Source: Phenylobacterium sp. (lineage in GTDB: Bacteria; Pseudomonadota; Alphaproteobacteria; Caulobacterales; Caulobacteraceae). From it: a DNA stretch of 64,000 bases. The notes beneath the pieces are model-generated. The model did no database searches, was not told the origin of the DNA, and saw only the letters and a program-made list of their open reading frames with translations. Position numbers and translations under genes: made by a program. Below are positions 41,621-51,188 of the stretch, piece after piece. The first letter of the stretch is position 1, and every line of letters begins with the position of its first letter. The DNA lies in assembly GCF_016793225.1 (NCBI RefSeq), contig NZ_JAEUMN010000035.1, forward strand, positions 1 through 64,000, written 5' to 3'.

Positions 41621-42448
41621 TCAGGCCGGGACCCGCCGCGCGAGGCGCACAGCCTTAGCCAGCGCACCCACTTTGGAAAGCACCCGGCCGGTCACGTCTT
41701 CGTTCAATTCCACTGCTTCGGCCACCTCGTCCACAAGCGCCGAGCCCACCACGACCGCGTCGGCGACCCTGGCGACCGCCTCGGCGCGCTCGGGCGTCTT
41801 GATGCCGAAGCCGACCGCCACGGGCAGGCCGCTGGCCTTGCGCACGCGCTCCACGTGAGGCGCCACGGCCGCCGCGTCGGCTTCCTTCACCCCCGTCACG
41901 CCCGCCACCGACACGTAGTAGACGAAGCCCGAGGTGCGCCGCACGACCACCTGCAGCCGGGCGTCGTCGGTCGTGGGCGTCGCCAGCCGGATCAGCGAGA
42001 TGTCGTGGGCGTCGAGCGCGTCGGCCAGGGGATCCGCCTCCTCGGGCGGGCAGTCGACGATGATCAGGCCGTCCACGCCGGCCGCCGCGGCGTCCCGCGC
42101 GAAGGCCTCGACGCCCCAGGTCACCAGCGGGTTCATGTAGCCCATCAGGATGACCGGCGTGTCGGCGTCGGCGGCGCGGAAGGCGGCGATGGCCCCCAGC
42201 GTCGCCTTGAGCGTCATGCCCTTCGACAGGGCCCGCTGGGCCGCGCGCTGGATCGGCGGGCCCTCGGCCATGGGATCCGAGAAGGGGAACCCCACCTCGA
42301 TGAGGTCGGCGCCGGCGGCGGGCAGCCCCTTCAGGATGGCCAGCGCCGTCTCGGCGTCGGGATCGCCCGCCATCACGTACGGCACGAACGCCGCGCGTCC
42401 TTCCGCCTTCAGGTCGGCGAAGCGCTTCTCGATCCGCGACTTGCTCAA
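41621..42448 (-). CDS. trpA: Tryptophan synthase alpha subunit
   Basis: The 275-residue TIM-barrel protein has the catalytic glutamate E51 in [20 protein letters not shown]62 occupies the position of the second catalytic acid (D60 in E. coli); the family signature allows D or E there. It splits indole-3-glycerol phosphate to indole and glyceraldehyde-3-phosphate, channelling indole to TrpB. Its start overlaps the trpB stop by 4 nt. Confidence 0.96.
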   Translation of the reverse strand: MSKSRIEKRFADLKAEGRAAFVPYVMAGDPDAETALAILKGLPAAGADLIEVGFPFSDPMAEGPPIQRAAQRALSKGMTLKATLGAIAAFRAADADTPVILMGYMNPLVTWGVEAFARDAAAAGVDGLIIVDCPPEEADPLADALDAHDISLIRLATPTTDDARLQVVVRRTSGFVYYVSVAGVTGVKEADAAAVAPHVERVRKASGLPVAVGFGIKTPERAEAVARVADAVVVGSALVDEVAEAVELNEDVTGRVLSKVGALAKAVRLARRVPA

Positions 42449-43665
42449 ATCGTCCGCCCCAGGTGCGCGGCGACGGTGTTCACGTCCTTGTCGCCGCGGC
42501 CCGACAGGTTCAGCACGACGACCCCGCCCTTGCCCACCTCGCGGGTGATCTCGGGCAGGCGCGCCAGGGCGTGCGAGCTCTCGATCGCCGGCAGGATCCC
42601 CTCCAGCTTGGAGAGCAGCATGAAGGCGTCCAGCGCCTCGGCGTCGGTGGCCGTGAGATAGGTCGCGCGGCCCACGTCATGCAGCCAGGCGTGCTCGGGG
42701 CCGATGCCGGGATAGTCCAGCCCGGCCGAGATGGAATGCGCTTCCTCGATCTGCCCTTCGCGGTCCTGCAGCAGGTAGGTCATGTTCCCGTGCAGCACGC
42801 CCGGGCGGCCCCCGTTGATCGCCGCCGCGTGCCGGCCGCTGTCCATGCCGGACCCCGCCGCCTCGACGCCGAAGATCTTCACGCCCTCGTCGTTGAGGAA
42901 CGGATGGAACATGCCGATGGCGTTCGAGCCGCCGCCCACGCAGGCGACCAGCGCGTCGGGCAGCCGCCCCTCGACCTCCAGGATCTGCTCGCGCACTTCG
43001 CGGCCGATGATCGACTGGAAATCGCGCACCATCACCGGGTACGGGTGCATGCCCGCGGCCGAGCCGATCAGGTAGTAGGTGTCGTGGACGTTCGTGACCC
43101 AGTCGCGGAGCGCCTCGTTCATGGCGTCCTTGAGGGTCGCCGAGCCGCTCGTCACCGGCCGCACCTCGGCGCCCAGCAGGTTCATGCGGAAGACGTGCGG
43201 CTTCTGCCGCTCGACGTCGACGGCGCCCATGTAGACCACGCAGGGCAGCCCGAAGCGGGCGCAGACGGTGGCGGTGGCCACGCCGTGCTGTCCGGCGCCG
43301 GTCTCGGCGATGATCCGGGTCTTGCCCATCCGCATGGCCAGCAGGATCTGGCCCATGCAGTTGTTGATCTTGTGCGAGCCGGTGTGATTCAGCTCCTCGC
43401 GCTTCAGGTAGATCTTCGCGCCGCCGAAGTGCTCGGTCAGGCGGGCGGCGAAGTACAGCGGCGAGGGCCGGCCCACGTAGTGGCTGAGGAAGCCCGCGAG
43501 CTCGGCCTGGAAGGCGGCGTCCGCCTTGGCCGCCGCGTAGGCCGCGTCGAGGTCGTGGACCAGCGGCATCAGCGTCTCGGGGACGTATTGCCCGCCGTAG
43601 TCGCCGAAGCGCCCGCGGGCGTCGGGGTAGGCGGCGTAGTCGTTCGGGCGAGTGGGCGCGTTCAT
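42445..43665 (-). CDS. trpB: Tryptophan synthase beta subunit
   Basis: The 406-residue PLP enzyme has K99 in [11 protein letters not shown] as the cofactor lysine, [15 protein letters not shown], and the phosphate-binding [13 protein letters not shown]. It condenses indole with serine to tryptophan. It is a standard TrpB1 by length and by its N-terminus ([15 protein letters not shown]). It follows trpF by 16 nt and overlaps trpA by 4 nt. Confidence 0.97.
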   Translation of the reverse strand: MNAPTRPNDYAAYPDARGRFGDYGGQYVPETLMPLVHDLDAAYAAAKADAAFQAELAGFLSHYVGRPSPLYFAARLTEHFGGAKIYLKREELNHTGSHKINNCMGQILLAMRMGKTRIIAETGAGQHGVATATVCARFGLPCVVYMGAVDVERQKPHVFRMNLLGAEVRPVTSGSATLKDAMNEALRDWVTNVHDTYYLIGSAAGMHPYPVMVRDFQSIIGREVREQILEVEGRLPDALVACVGGGSNAIGMFHPFLNDEGVKIFGVEAAGSGMDSGRHAAAINGGRPGVLHGNMTYLLQDREGQIEEAHSISAGLDYPGIGPEHAWLHDVGRATYLTATDAEALDAFMLLSKLEGILPAIESSHALARLPEITREVGKGGVVVLNLSGRGDKDVNTVAAHLGRTI

Positions 43666-43681
43666 GGTCGGCGGAGGCGTC

Positions 43682-44326
43682 TCAGGCGCGGCGGACAGCG
43701 TCGAGGAACGCCGTGATCAAGGCCGGGTCCTTTAGTCCGGGACCGCGCTCCACGCCAGAGGAAACGTCGACGATGGGCGCGCCCGACGCGGTGATCGCCT
43801 CGGCCACGTTCCAAGGGTTCAGGCCGCCCGCCAGGAACCACGGCTTCTGGAAGCGTCGGCCCTTCATCAGGGTCCAGTCGAACGCCACGCCCCGGCCCCC
43901 CGGGCGATCGGCGTCCTTCGGCGGCTTCGTCTCGAACATGAGGTGGTCGACCACCGGCTCGTAGGCCGCCGCCGCCGCCAGGTCGCCGGCCTCGGCGACG
44001 GGCAGCACCTTGATCACGCCCGCGCCGGTCCGCCCGAGCACCTCGCGCACACGCCCCGGGGGCTCGTGGCCGTGCAGCTGGATCAGGTCCGGCGCCAGGT
44101 GGCGGGTGATCGCGTCGAGCTCGTCGTCGCTGGGGTCGACCGTCACGGCCACCAGCCTGACCCCCTTGGCCCGCGCCGGGGGAGCCAGGCGCGCAGCCGC
44201 GTCCGGCGCGATGTTCCGCGGGCTCCTCTCGAAGAACATGAAGCCCAGGAAGGACGTGCGCCCGTCCAGCGCCGCCTGCACGGCCTCGGGGGTCGTCACG
44301 CCGCATATCTTCGTCTGAGCCGCCAT
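43682..44326 (-). CDS. trpF: Phosphoribosylanthranilate isomerase
   Basis: The 214-residue TIM-barrel protein has catalytic C8 in [38 protein letters not shown] and the phosphate-binding [15 protein letters not shown]. It catalyses the Amadori rearrangement of phosphoribosylanthranilate. It is the first gene of trpF-trpB-trpA-accD-folC. The 64-nt gap to the divergent gene at 44391 must contain the promoters; no leader peptide rich in Trp codons is seen there. Confidence 0.95.
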   Translation of the reverse strand: MAAQTKICGVTTPEAVQAALDGRTSFLGFMFFERSPRNIAPDAAARLAPPARAKGVRLVAVTVDPSDDELDAITRHLAPDLIQLHGHEPPGRVREVLGRTGAGVIKVLPVAEAGDLAAAAAYEPVVDHLMFETKPPKDADRPGGRGVAFDWTLMKGRRFQKPWFLAGGLNPWNVAEAITASGAPIVDVSSGVERGPGLKDPALITAFLDAVRRA

Positions 44327-44390
44327 GGGCGGGGATTAGGGGCGCGGGCGGGCGTTGCGCAAGGGCCGCGGGCGGGCCAACGTTCCGCCC

Positions 44391-44948
44391 ATGACGGGCG
44401 ATACCGGCAGCGCGGCGGCGGAAGACATCCTCTGGCCCACATGGCGGCGGCTCATACGGGCGCTGCCCGTGTCCCGCATGCCGTGGGAGTGGATCACGTC
44501 GCCCAGCATGTGGCGGCTCTTCGGGGCGGACTTCCTGACGGGCCTGCTTCGCAACCGCACCACCCGCAGCGTCTTCGCGGTGCTGGAGCCGCTCAGTCCA
44601 GGCGACCTGCGCCGGATCCACGCCCTGGCCCTCGTGAACCACCGGCGGCACGAAGCCGTGTCGCGCTGGTTCGCCATCGGCTTCGTCACCCTGCCGGCCT
44701 CGGCGGCGCTGACGCTTTCCGAGCTCGCGCCCGACACGCTGAGGGCGATCGCCGCCGCCGAGGGGCCGGCGCGCTGGTACTTCTGGATGGCCTACGCCGC
44801 CGTCGCCGTGGCGCTCTACCTGATGTTCGCCTGGCGGGCGCGCCAGCTGCTCACCCTGGTGGAGCTGATGCTGATCCAGCGGGGCGTGGACCTGCGCGAC
44901 GATGCGGCCGCCGACGAAAGCCCGATCGAGACGCCGATCGGCGGCTAG
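44391..44948 (+). CDS. Two-helix membrane protein, unknown function
   Basis: The 185-residue protein has a soluble N-terminal half rich in Trp and Arg (WPTWRRLIRALPVSRMPWEW), then two hydrophobic segments (about 101-122, FAIGFVTLPASAALTL, and about 138-156, WMAYAAVAVALYLMF) and an acidic C-terminal tail. I do not recognise the family. The ATG at 44391 is preferred over an upstream GTG-type extension that would enter the divergent trpF promoter. The hemerythrin gene follows after 51 nt. Confidence 0.6.
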   Translation: MTGDTGSAAAEDILWPTWRRLIRALPVSRMPWEWITSPSMWRLFGADFLTGLLRNRTTRSVFAVLEPLSPGDLRRIHALALVNHRRHEAVSRWFAIGFVTLPASAALTLSELAPDTLRAIAAAEGPARWYFWMAYAAVAVALYLMFAWRARQLLTLVELMLIQRGVDLRDDAAADESPIETPIGG

Positions 44949-44999
44949 GTCCGGAACAGAGCCGCCTCCGACCGGTTGTCACCGGCCACGGAGGACCAC

Positions 45000-45557
45000 A
45001 TGCAGACTCGAACCAACGGCCAGTACGGCCAACTCGCCGCCGGCGCCGCCATCGGCCTCGCCGCCGGCCTCGCGCTTCCCCTCGCCCGCAAGGCGCTGAT
45101 GCAGGCGCCCTCCGCGGCCACCGGAGACTGGGCCGAGGCGCTGAAGGCCGAGCACAGGCTGGTCGAGAAGGCCTTCGAGGCGGCGCTCGCGACCACCGAA
45201 GACGACGTGATGAAGCGCGACATGCTGCTCGCCAAGATCGCCTATGCGCTCACCAAGCACGCGATCCAGGAGGAGAACGTCATCTACCCGGCCATGATGC
45301 AGCACGGCCAGCAGGACCAGGCCCGCGCGCTCATCGAGGACCACGGCCGCATCAAGACCTTCATCTTCGAGCTGCGGAACATCGACGCCGGCGACGTGAT
45401 GTGGCGCTCGACGCTGCAGGGCTTCTACGACGACCTGCGCACCCACATCCGGGAGGAGGAGGACGTGATCTTCCCCGCCTTCCATGCCGCCCTGCCCGAG
45501 GCCGAGAGCGCCCGGCTGACGGCCATGATGAACTGGGAAGGCTTCAAGGTCGCCTGA
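45000..45557 (+). CDS. Hemerythrin HHE-domain protein with N-terminal hydrophobic segment
   Basis: The 185-residue protein starts with a glycine/alanine-rich hydrophobic stretch (LAAGAAIGLAAGLALPLARK, about 11-30), then a hemerythrin-like four-helix bundle: AEHRLVEKAFEAAL, TKHAIQEENVIYPAMM, IEDHGRIKTF and HIREEEDVIFPAFH supply His/Glu ligands for a di-iron site. Such proteins bind O2 or NO or sense iron and redox. The N-terminal stretch may anchor it to the membrane. The ATG at 45000 follows a ggagga ribosome-binding site. Confidence 0.85.
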   Translation: MQTRTNGQYGQLAAGAAIGLAAGLALPLARKALMQAPSAATGDWAEALKAEHRLVEKAFEAALATTEDDVMKRDMLLAKIAYALTKHAIQEENVIYPAMMQHGQQDQARALIEDHGRIKTFIFELRNIDAGDVMWRSTLQGFYDDLRTHIREEEDVIFPAFHAALPEAESARLTAMMNWEGFKVA

Positions 45558-45592
45558 TACCGGGCCGGAGAGGCCCGCCCGGCCCGGCCGCG

Positions 45593-46003
45593 CTACTTCG
45601 CCTTCAGGAGGTCGCGGATCTCCGCCAGCAGCGCCTCCTGGGGCGGCGGGGCCGGCGGAGCGGCTTCCGCCGGCGGCGGGGCGCGGCGCATGGCGTTGAC
45701 CGCCTTCACCAGCAGGAAGACCACCCACGCGACGATCAGGAACTTGATGCCGGCGTTGATGAGGGCGCCGTACTGGATCGCGACCAGTTCGACCGCCTCG
45801 GTGGCGGGATCGTCGGGCTTCAGCACCCAGGCCAGCTTGGAGAAGTCCACGCCCGACGTCAGCAGGCCGATCGGCGGCATCACCACCTGGTCCACCAGCA
45901 CCTTGACGATGTCGTTGAAGGCCGCGCCGACAATGACGCCGACCGCCAGGTCGACCACATTGCCGCGCGCGATGAACTCGCGGAACTCCGAGACCATGCC
46001 CAT
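45593..46003 (-). CDS. mscL: Large-conductance mechanosensitive channel, paralogue 1
   Basis: The 136-residue protein has the MscL layout: N-terminal EFREFIARGNVVDLAVGVIV (amphipathic helix and TM1), GAAFNDIVKVLVDQVVMPPIG, a periplasmic loop, TM2 (FLIVAWVVFLLVKAVN) and a charged C-terminal helix (EALLAEIRDLLKAK). Pentamers open under membrane tension during hypo-osmotic shock. It starts with ATG at 46003; a second start three codons in also fits. It lies 89 nt downstream of a second mscL on the same strand. Confidence 0.94.
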   Translation of the reverse strand: MGMVSEFREFIARGNVVDLAVGVIVGAAFNDIVKVLVDQVVMPPIGLLTSGVDFSKLAWVLKPDDPATEAVELVAIQYGALINAGIKFLIVAWVVFLLVKAVNAMRRAPPPAEAAPPAPPPQEALLAEIRDLLKAK

Positions 46004-46092
46004 GATGCGCTCCCTTGGCCGGGCGCAGGGGCGGCTCCCCTCACGCCGTTCGCCGAAACAGGAACCGCGTCGCCGGGCGCGTCAAGCCGACG

Positions 46093-46533
46093 TCAGGCAG
46101 CGGGCGGCGGGCCGCGCTCGGTCCTGAGCAGGTCGCGGATCTCGGTCAGCAGGCGCTCCTGAGGCGGCGGGGCCGGCGGGGTCACCGGCTTGCCCGACGT
46201 CTCGACCTCCCAGCGCCGCACTGCGTTCATGCCCTTCACCATCCAGAACACCACCCAGGCCACGATCAGGAACTTCAGCGAGACGTTGATGAAGTGGCCG
46301 TACTTCACCGCCACCAGTTCGTTGGCCTTGGTCAGGGGATTGTCGGCCTTCAGCACCCACTGAAGGTTGGCGAAGTCGAAGCCCGACAGCAGAAGGCCGA
46401 TAGGCGGCATCACCACGTCGTCCACCAGGCTCTTGATGATGTCGTTGAACGCCGCGCCGACGATGACGCCCACCGCCAGGTCGGCGACGTTGCCCCGCGC
46501 GATGAACTCGCGGAATTCCGTGAACACGCTCAT
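46093..46533 (-). CDS. mscL: Large-conductance mechanosensitive channel, paralogue 2
   Basis: The 146-residue protein has the same layout as its neighbour: EFREFIARGNVADLAVGVIV, GAAFNDIIKSLVDDVVMPPIG, TM2 FLIVAWVVFWMVKGMN and a longer C-terminal tail with a Pro-rich linker (PVTPPAPPPQERLL). It shares most TM1 residues with the 45593-46003 gene but differs strongly in the periplasmic loop, so the copies arose by duplication and then diverged. It is the upstream member of the tandem pair. Confidence 0.93.
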   Translation of the reverse strand: MSVFTEFREFIARGNVADLAVGVIVGAAFNDIIKSLVDDVVMPPIGLLLSGFDFANLQWVLKADNPLTKANELVAVKYGHFINVSLKFLIVAWVVFWMVKGMNAVRRWEVETSGKPVTPPAPPPQERLLTEIRDLLRTERGPPPAA

Positions 46534-46564
46534 GCGAACTTCCCCGGGTTGAGGTCAGAAGGGG

Positions 46565-46641
46565 GAACCGCGGAAATCACGAGGATCTGCGGAGGTCCCG
46601 CGCGAACGGGCCTTCCTGCGCATCTCCGCGCTCTGCGGTTC
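46565..46641. repeat. Imperfect long inverted repeat between mscL and ihfB
   Basis: gaaccgc at 46565-46571 matches gcggttc at 46635-46641, and the sequence between them continues as an imperfect palindrome (purine-rich cgcgga/ggagg tracts facing their complements). It lies in the 144-nt spacer between ihfB and the mscL pair, all minus strand, and could act as a terminator for ihfB or be another dispersed palindrome. No T-run is present. Confidence 0.4.
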
Positions 46642-46677
46642 AGGGATGGGGGCTTGCGGCGGGCGCAAGCTCGGGCG

Positions 46678-46968
46678 CTAGCGCTCGTCCTCGACGTTGA
46701 GGCGCTCGCGCAGCTCCTTGCCGCTCTTGAAGAAGGGGACGTGCTTGGCGCGGACGTCCACCGGCTCGCCCGTACGGGGGTTGCGGCCCGCGCGCGCGTC
46801 GCGAGAGCGGACCGAAAGCGCGCCGAAGCCGCGCAGCTCGACCCGGCCGCCCTCTTCCAGGGCCTGGATCATCCGCTCGAGGATCACGCCCACCACGCGC
46901 TCGATGTCGCGCTGCGTGAGGTGCGGGTTCTCCTCCGCGAGCTTCGCGATGAGTTCGGACTTGATCAT
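46678..46968 (-). CDS. ihfB: Integration host factor subunit beta
   Basis: The 96-residue HU/IHF-fold protein begins [19 protein letters not shown] and has [20 protein letters not shown] followed by NPRTGEPV, where the proline intercalates DNA at the bend, and ends KELRERLN. With IhfA it bends DNA at specific sites, including those in sigma-54 promoters. The ATG at 46968 has a GAGGGG ribosome-binding site. It lies downstream of rpsA, separated by a strong terminator, so it should have its own promoter in 46969-47090. Confidence 0.95.
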   Translation of the reverse strand: MIKSELIAKLAEENPHLTQRDIERVVGVILERMIQALEEGGRVELRGFGALSVRSRDARAGRNPRTGEPVDVRAKHVPFFKSGKELRERLNVEDER

Positions 46969-47089
46969 TATCCCCTCGAACCGGCGCGACCATGGCCGAG
47001 GCACGGTCGCGGATCAAGGCGCAAAACGGCGACTTCGCCCCTGTGGTGAAGCTTGTTCCGCGAGTTGCGTTCAACTTTCGCGCGCGAGG

Positions 47090-47129
47090 CGAAAAAGGAC
47101 ACGGCGGGCCGGTTTCCCGGCCCGCCGTG
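47090..47129 (-). terminator. Rho-independent terminator after rpsA
   Basis: A perfect 13-bp stem (47100-47112 with 47117-47129) closes a GAAA tetraloop when read on the minus strand and is followed there by tcctttttcg (47090-47099). This is a textbook terminator for rpsA, located 25 nt after its stop. Confidence 0.93.
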
Positions 47130-47154
47130 CTGGAGACGGTCTTTCGACGTCGTC

Positions 47155-48864
47155 CTATTCCTTCTGGGCCTTCTCGCGCAGCGCGGCGCCCAGGATGTCG
47201 CCCAGCGAGGCGCCCGAGTCGGACGACCCGAACTGCTCGATGGCTTCCTTCTCTTCCGCCATCTCCAGCGACTTGATGCTGAGCGAGATGCGGCGGGCGG
47301 CCTTGTCGACGTTGGTCACCTGGGCGTCGACGCGGTCACCCACGGCGAAGCGCTCGGGACGCTGGTCGGCGCGGTCGCGCGACAGGTCGGACTTGCGGAT
47401 GAAGGCCGTCATCGGCGCTTCCTCGTCGCCGAACTTCACCTCGATGCCGCCCGAGGTGACCTCGGTGACGGTCGTGGTGACGGTCTGGCCCTTGCGGAAG
47501 GTGTCGCCCTGGAGCGGGTCGCCGGACAGCTGCTTGATGCCGAGCGAGATGCGCTCCTTCTCGACGTCGACGTCCAGCACGCGCGCCTTGACGGTCTCGC
47601 CCTTGACGTACTTGGCGATCGCCTCCTCGCCGGGCGTGGCCCAGTCGAGGTCGGAGAGGTGCACCATCCCGTCGATGTCGTTGTCGAGGCCGATGAACAG
47701 GCCGAACTCGGTGGCGTTCTTGACCTCGCCCTCGACGACCGTGCCGATCGGATGCTCGGCGACGAACTTCTCCCAGGGGTTCTGCAGGGCCTGCTTGAGG
47801 CCCAGCGAGACGCGGCGCTTGGACGGATCCACGTCGAGCACAACGACGTCGACTTCCTGAGACGTCGAGACGATCTTGCCGGGGTGGACGTTCTTCTTGG
47901 TCCACGACATTTCCGACACGTGCACCAGGCCCTCCACGCCCGGCTCCAGCTCCACGAAGGCGCCGTAGTCGGTGATGTTGGTGATGCGGCCGGTGAACTT
48001 CGCGCCCACCGGGTACTTGGCTTCCACGCCGTCCCACGGGTCGGACTGGAGCTGCTTCATGCCGAGGCTGATGCGCTGGGTGTCCGGGTTGATCTTGACG
48101 ATCTGGACCTTCACCGTGTCGCCCACCGCCAGCACCTGGCTCGGGTGGTTGACGCGCTTCCAGCTCATGTCGGTGACGTGCAGCAGGCCATCGATGCCGC
48201 CCAGGTCCACGAACGCGCCGTAGTCGGTGATGTTCTTGACCACGCCTTCGCGGACTTCACCCTCTTGCAGCTGGCTGACCAGCTCGGTGCGCTGCTCGGC
48301 GCGGGCTTCTTCCAGGATGGCGCGGCGCGACACGACGATGTTGCCGCGCGGGCGGTCCATCTTGAGGATGGCGAAGGGCTGTTCCTTGCCCATCAGCGGG
48401 CCGACGTCGCGCACCGGACGGATGTCCACCTGGCTGCCGGGCAGGAACGCCGAGGCGCCGCCCAGGTCGACGGTGAAGCCGCCCTTCACGCGGCCGACGA
48501 TGACGCCCATCACCGGCTCGTTCTTCTCGTAGACGCCTTCCAGACGCGTCCAGGCCTCTTCGCGGCGGGCCTTCTCGCGGCTGATCACCGCCTCGCCCAT
48601 GGCGTTCTCGACACGCTCCAGGAACACCTCGACGGTGTCGCCGGCCTTCAGCGGCGGCTTGTCCTCGCCGGGGGCGGTGAATTCCTTCAGCGGCACGCGG
48701 CCTTCGGTCTTCAGACCGACGTCGACGATGGCGAAGTCCTTCTCGATGGCCACGACCTTGCCGTGGACCACTTGGCCTTCCATGAAATCGCGCCCGCCGA
48801 GGGACTCGTCGAGCAGCGCGGCGAAGTCGTCGCGCGAGGGGTTGAGGCTCAGATCGTCAGCCAT
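47155..48864 (-). CDS. rpsA: 30S ribosomal protein S1
   Basis: The 569-residue protein has six S1 RNA-binding repeats, seen from recurring blocks such as EGVVKNITDYGAFVDLGGID, FTGRITNITDYGAFVELEPG and VEGEVKNATEFGLFIGLDND. The first two repeats bind the ribosome and the later ones bind mRNA leaders. The start ATG at 48864 (MADDLSLN) agrees with homologues. The 150-nt leader 48865-49014 between cmk and rpsA contains a cgcggg/cccgcg hairpin (48945-48962) and may serve S1 autoregulation, known in E. coli; here it is an inference. Confidence 0.97.
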   Translation of the reverse strand: MADDLSLNPSRDDFAALLDESLGGRDFMEGQVVHGKVVAIEKDFAIVDVGLKTEGRVPLKEFTAPGEDKPPLKAGDTVEVFLERVENAMGEAVISREKARREEAWTRLEGVYEKNEPVMGVIVGRVKGGFTVDLGGASAFLPGSQVDIRPVRDVGPLMGKEQPFAILKMDRPRGNIVVSRRAILEEARAEQRTELVSQLQEGEVREGVVKNITDYGAFVDLGGIDGLLHVTDMSWKRVNHPSQVLAVGDTVKVQIVKINPDTQRISLGMKQLQSDPWDGVEAKYPVGAKFTGRITNITDYGAFVELEPGVEGLVHVSEMSWTKKNVHPGKIVSTSQEVDVVVLDVDPSKRRVSLGLKQALQNPWEKFVAEHPIGTVVEGEVKNATEFGLFIGLDNDIDGMVHLSDLDWATPGEEAIAKYVKGETVKARVLDVDVEKERISLGIKQLSGDPLQGDTFRKGQTVTTTVTEVTSGGIEVKFGDEEAPMTAFIRKSDLSRDRADQRPERFAVGDRVDAQVTNVDKAARRISLSIKSLEMAEEKEAIEQFGSSDSGASLGDILGAALREKAQKE

Positions 48865-49014
48865 GAGTTCTTTCGTTCGAAAATGATCGGGGCCCACGCA
48901 GCCTGAGGCCGGTGGTCCCTACCGGGTTGGAGGTTGAACCGAAGACGCGGGAGACACCCCGCGCGGTGACGTTTGCCCGCAGCTGTCCGAGGGAAAGGCG
49001 CGGTTGGATTTGCC

Positions 49015-49680
49015 CTACCGGCCGGACGTCCCTTCGGAAGCCTGCCAGCGAGCGCGCGCCGCCTCGACGATGCGGCGGGCCGCATCGGCGGCCTGCTCTA
49101 TAGTCATTTCGGTCGTGTCGAGCAACTCCGCGTCCGGCGCCTGGGTCATCGGCGCGGCGTCGCGGGCTCCGTCGCGTTCGTCCCGCCGCCGGATGTCGGC
49201 GAGCACGTCCGCATAGCCGACGGGCTCGCCCTGGCCCGAGAGCTGCTTCCAGCGGCGCTCGGCCCGGACCTCGGGCGTGGCGGTCACATAGAGCTTGGCC
49301 GGCGCCCCCGGGCAGATCACGGTGCCGATGTCGCGGCCGTCCAGGACGGCGCCGCCGGGCTGCCCCGCGAAGTCCCGCTGGAAGGCGAGCAGCGCGTCGC
49401 GGACCTGCTGGTGCACCGCCACGCGGCTGGCCAGTTCGCCCGCCGCCCGGGTGCGCAGCGCCGGGTCGCCGAGCTGCGCCGCGGACAGGCCCGCGGCCAC
49501 GGCCGCCGCCGCCGCCGCATCGTCGAGGTCGCCCCCGGCCCGTTCCGTCAGCACGCCCACGGCGCGGTAGAGCAGGCCCGTGTCCAGCACCGGCAGGCCG
49601 AAGAGATCCCCCAGCCGCGCCGCGACCGTCCCCTTTCCCGACGCCGCCGGACCATCCACCGCAATAACGAAGGGCGTCAT
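49015..49680 (-). CDS. cmk: Cytidylate kinase
   Basis: The 221-residue protein has the NMP-kinase P-loop VDGPAASGKGTVAARL (about 8-23), DTGLLYRAVG, AVLDGRDIGTVICPGAP and the RRWKQL region. It phosphorylates CMP and dCMP. The ATG is at 49680. It lies between aroA (58 nt upstream) and rpsA (150 nt downstream), the usual alphaproteobacterial order. Confidence 0.96.
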   Translation of the reverse strand: MTPFVIAVDGPAASGKGTVAARLGDLFGLPVLDTGLLYRAVGVLTERAGGDLDDAAAAAAVAAGLSAAQLGDPALRTRAAGELASRVAVHQQVRDALLAFQRDFAGQPGGAVLDGRDIGTVICPGAPAKLYVTATPEVRAERRWKQLSGQGEPVGYADVLADIRRRDERDGARDAAPMTQAPDAELLDTTEMTIEQAADAARRIVEAARARWQASEGTSGR

Positions 49681-49738
49681 CCTCTCCCCCCGTGCAGCGA
49701 AGCGGAACGGAGAGGGAGAGGGTTCGTCAGGCGCGGCA

Positions 49739-51064
49739 TCATGCCTCGCCGATGTCGGCGCCGAGGCCGCGCATCAGGTCCACGAAGCCCGGGAAGCTGG
49801 TGGCGATCATGCCGGGTTCGTCGACGCGCACCGGCGCCTCGGCCGCGAGACCCAGGACCAGGTGGCTCATGGCGATCCGATGGTCGCCGTGCGTGGTGAC
49901 CAGCGCGCCGCCGCCGACGCCGTGGTTGGCGCGCACGGCCCCCACCACCGTCAGCGCGTCGGGCTCCTCCTCGACGCCGGCGCCGCAGGCGGCGAGCCCG
50001 GCGGCCATCAGGGCGATGCGGTCGCTCTCCTTCACCCGCATCTCGCCGATGCCGCGCATGGCCGTGCGCCCACTGGCGAAAGCCGCCGCCACCGCCAGGA
50101 TGGGGTATTCGTCGATCATCGACGGCGCCCGCTCGGGCGGCACGTCGACGCCCTCCAGGGCGGAGTGCCGCGCGGTGACGTCGGCCACCGTCTCGCCGCC
50201 CTCGTCCCGGACGTTCGTGACCGACAGGTCCGCGCCCATCTCGCCCAGGGTGTCCAGCAGGCCGATGCGCGAGGGGTTCAGCAGCATCCCCTGCACCGTC
50301 ACCTCCGAGCCCGGGACGATCAGCGCCGCCACCAGCGGGAAGGCCGCCGACGACGGGTCGCCCGGCACATGGATCCGCGTCCCCTTCAGCGCCTGGCCGG
50401 CTGGCAGCACGATGTGACGCCCATCCTCCGCGTCCCGCACCTCGATCTCGGCGCCGAACCCGCGCAGCATCCGCTCTGTGTGGTCGCGCGTCGCCTCGGG
50501 CTCGATCACCTCGCAGCCCTGGCCGTTCAGGCCCGCCAGGAGCACCGCCGACTTCACCTGCGCCGAGGGCTCGGGCAGCGTGTAGGCGATCGGCTTCAGG
50601 TTCCCGCCCCGCAGGGTCAGCGGCAGCCGCCCGCCATCGCGGCAGATCCAGGTCGCGCCCATCTGGCCGAGCGGCTTCAGCACGCGGTTCATGGGCCGGC
50701 CGCGCAGCGAGCCGTCCCCGGTGAAGGTGGCCGCGATCGGGAAGCCTGCCGCGGCGCCCATGATCAGGCGCACGCCGGTGCCCGCATTGCCGCAGTCGAT
50801 GACGTCGGCCGGTTCGGAGAACCCGCCGCGCCCCTCCACGCGCCAGCGACCCTCGCCCAGCCGCTCCACGCCGGCGCCGAACGCCGCCATCGCGGCGGCC
50901 GTGCGGCGCACGTCGTCGCCTTCCAGCAGGCCTTCGATCTCGGTGACGCCGCTCGCCAGCGCACCGAGGATGAGCGCGCGGTGGCTGATCGACTTGTCCC
51001 CGGGCGCGCGCACGACGCCCCTCAAGGGGCCGCCCCGCCGGGCGGTCAGTTGGGCCGCCGACAT
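49739..51064 (-). CDS. aroA: 3-phosphoshikimate 1-carboxyvinyltransferase (EPSP synthase)
   Basis: The 441-residue protein has [19 protein letters not shown] near the N-terminus (substrate lysine and arginine), [18 protein letters not shown] (PEP-binding region), [17 protein letters not shown] and MRVKESDRI. The sequence [10 protein letters not shown] resembles the class II glyphosate-insensitive EPSPS pattern of Agrobacterium CP4 more than the E. coli form; this is a comparison from memory. The ATG at 51064 ([11 protein letters not shown]) was chosen; upstream codons run into the divergent FYDLN gene region. Confidence 0.96.
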   Translation of the reverse strand: MSAAQLTARRGGPLRGVVRAPGDKSISHRALILGALASGVTEIEGLLEGDDVRRTAAAMAAFGAGVERLGEGRWRVEGRGGFSEPADVIDCGNAGTGVRLIMGAAAGFPIAATFTGDGSLRGRPMNRVLKPLGQMGATWICRDGGRLPLTLRGGNLKPIAYTLPEPSAQVKSAVLLAGLNGQGCEVIEPEATRDHTERMLRGFGAEIEVRDAEDGRHIVLPAGQALKGTRIHVPGDPSSAAFPLVAALIVPGSEVTVQGMLLNPSRIGLLDTLGEMGADLSVTNVRDEGGETVADVTARHSALEGVDVPPERAPSMIDEYPILAVAAAFASGRTAMRGIGEMRVKESDRIALMAAGLAACGAGVEEEPDALTVVGAVRANHGVGGGALVTTHGDHRIAMSHLVLGLAAEAPVRVDEPGMIATSFPGFVDLMRGLGADIGEA

Positions 51065-51188
51065 ATCTCGAAAATGCGCCTTTCGCTGAGGGCTGGACGT
51101 GCGGGCGATTGCTTTGACAGGCGCTTCCGCGCGTGGCAAGGGACGCCGCCTTTCCGCCGAACATCCTAATCTTAGAGGGTCGCCGCCT

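Noticed and set aside
47054-47071. LexA/SOS box (GTTC-N7-GTTC) upstream of ihfB
   Set aside because: Two GTTC words are present but spaced by 10 nt rather than 7, and ihfB is not a usual SOS gene.
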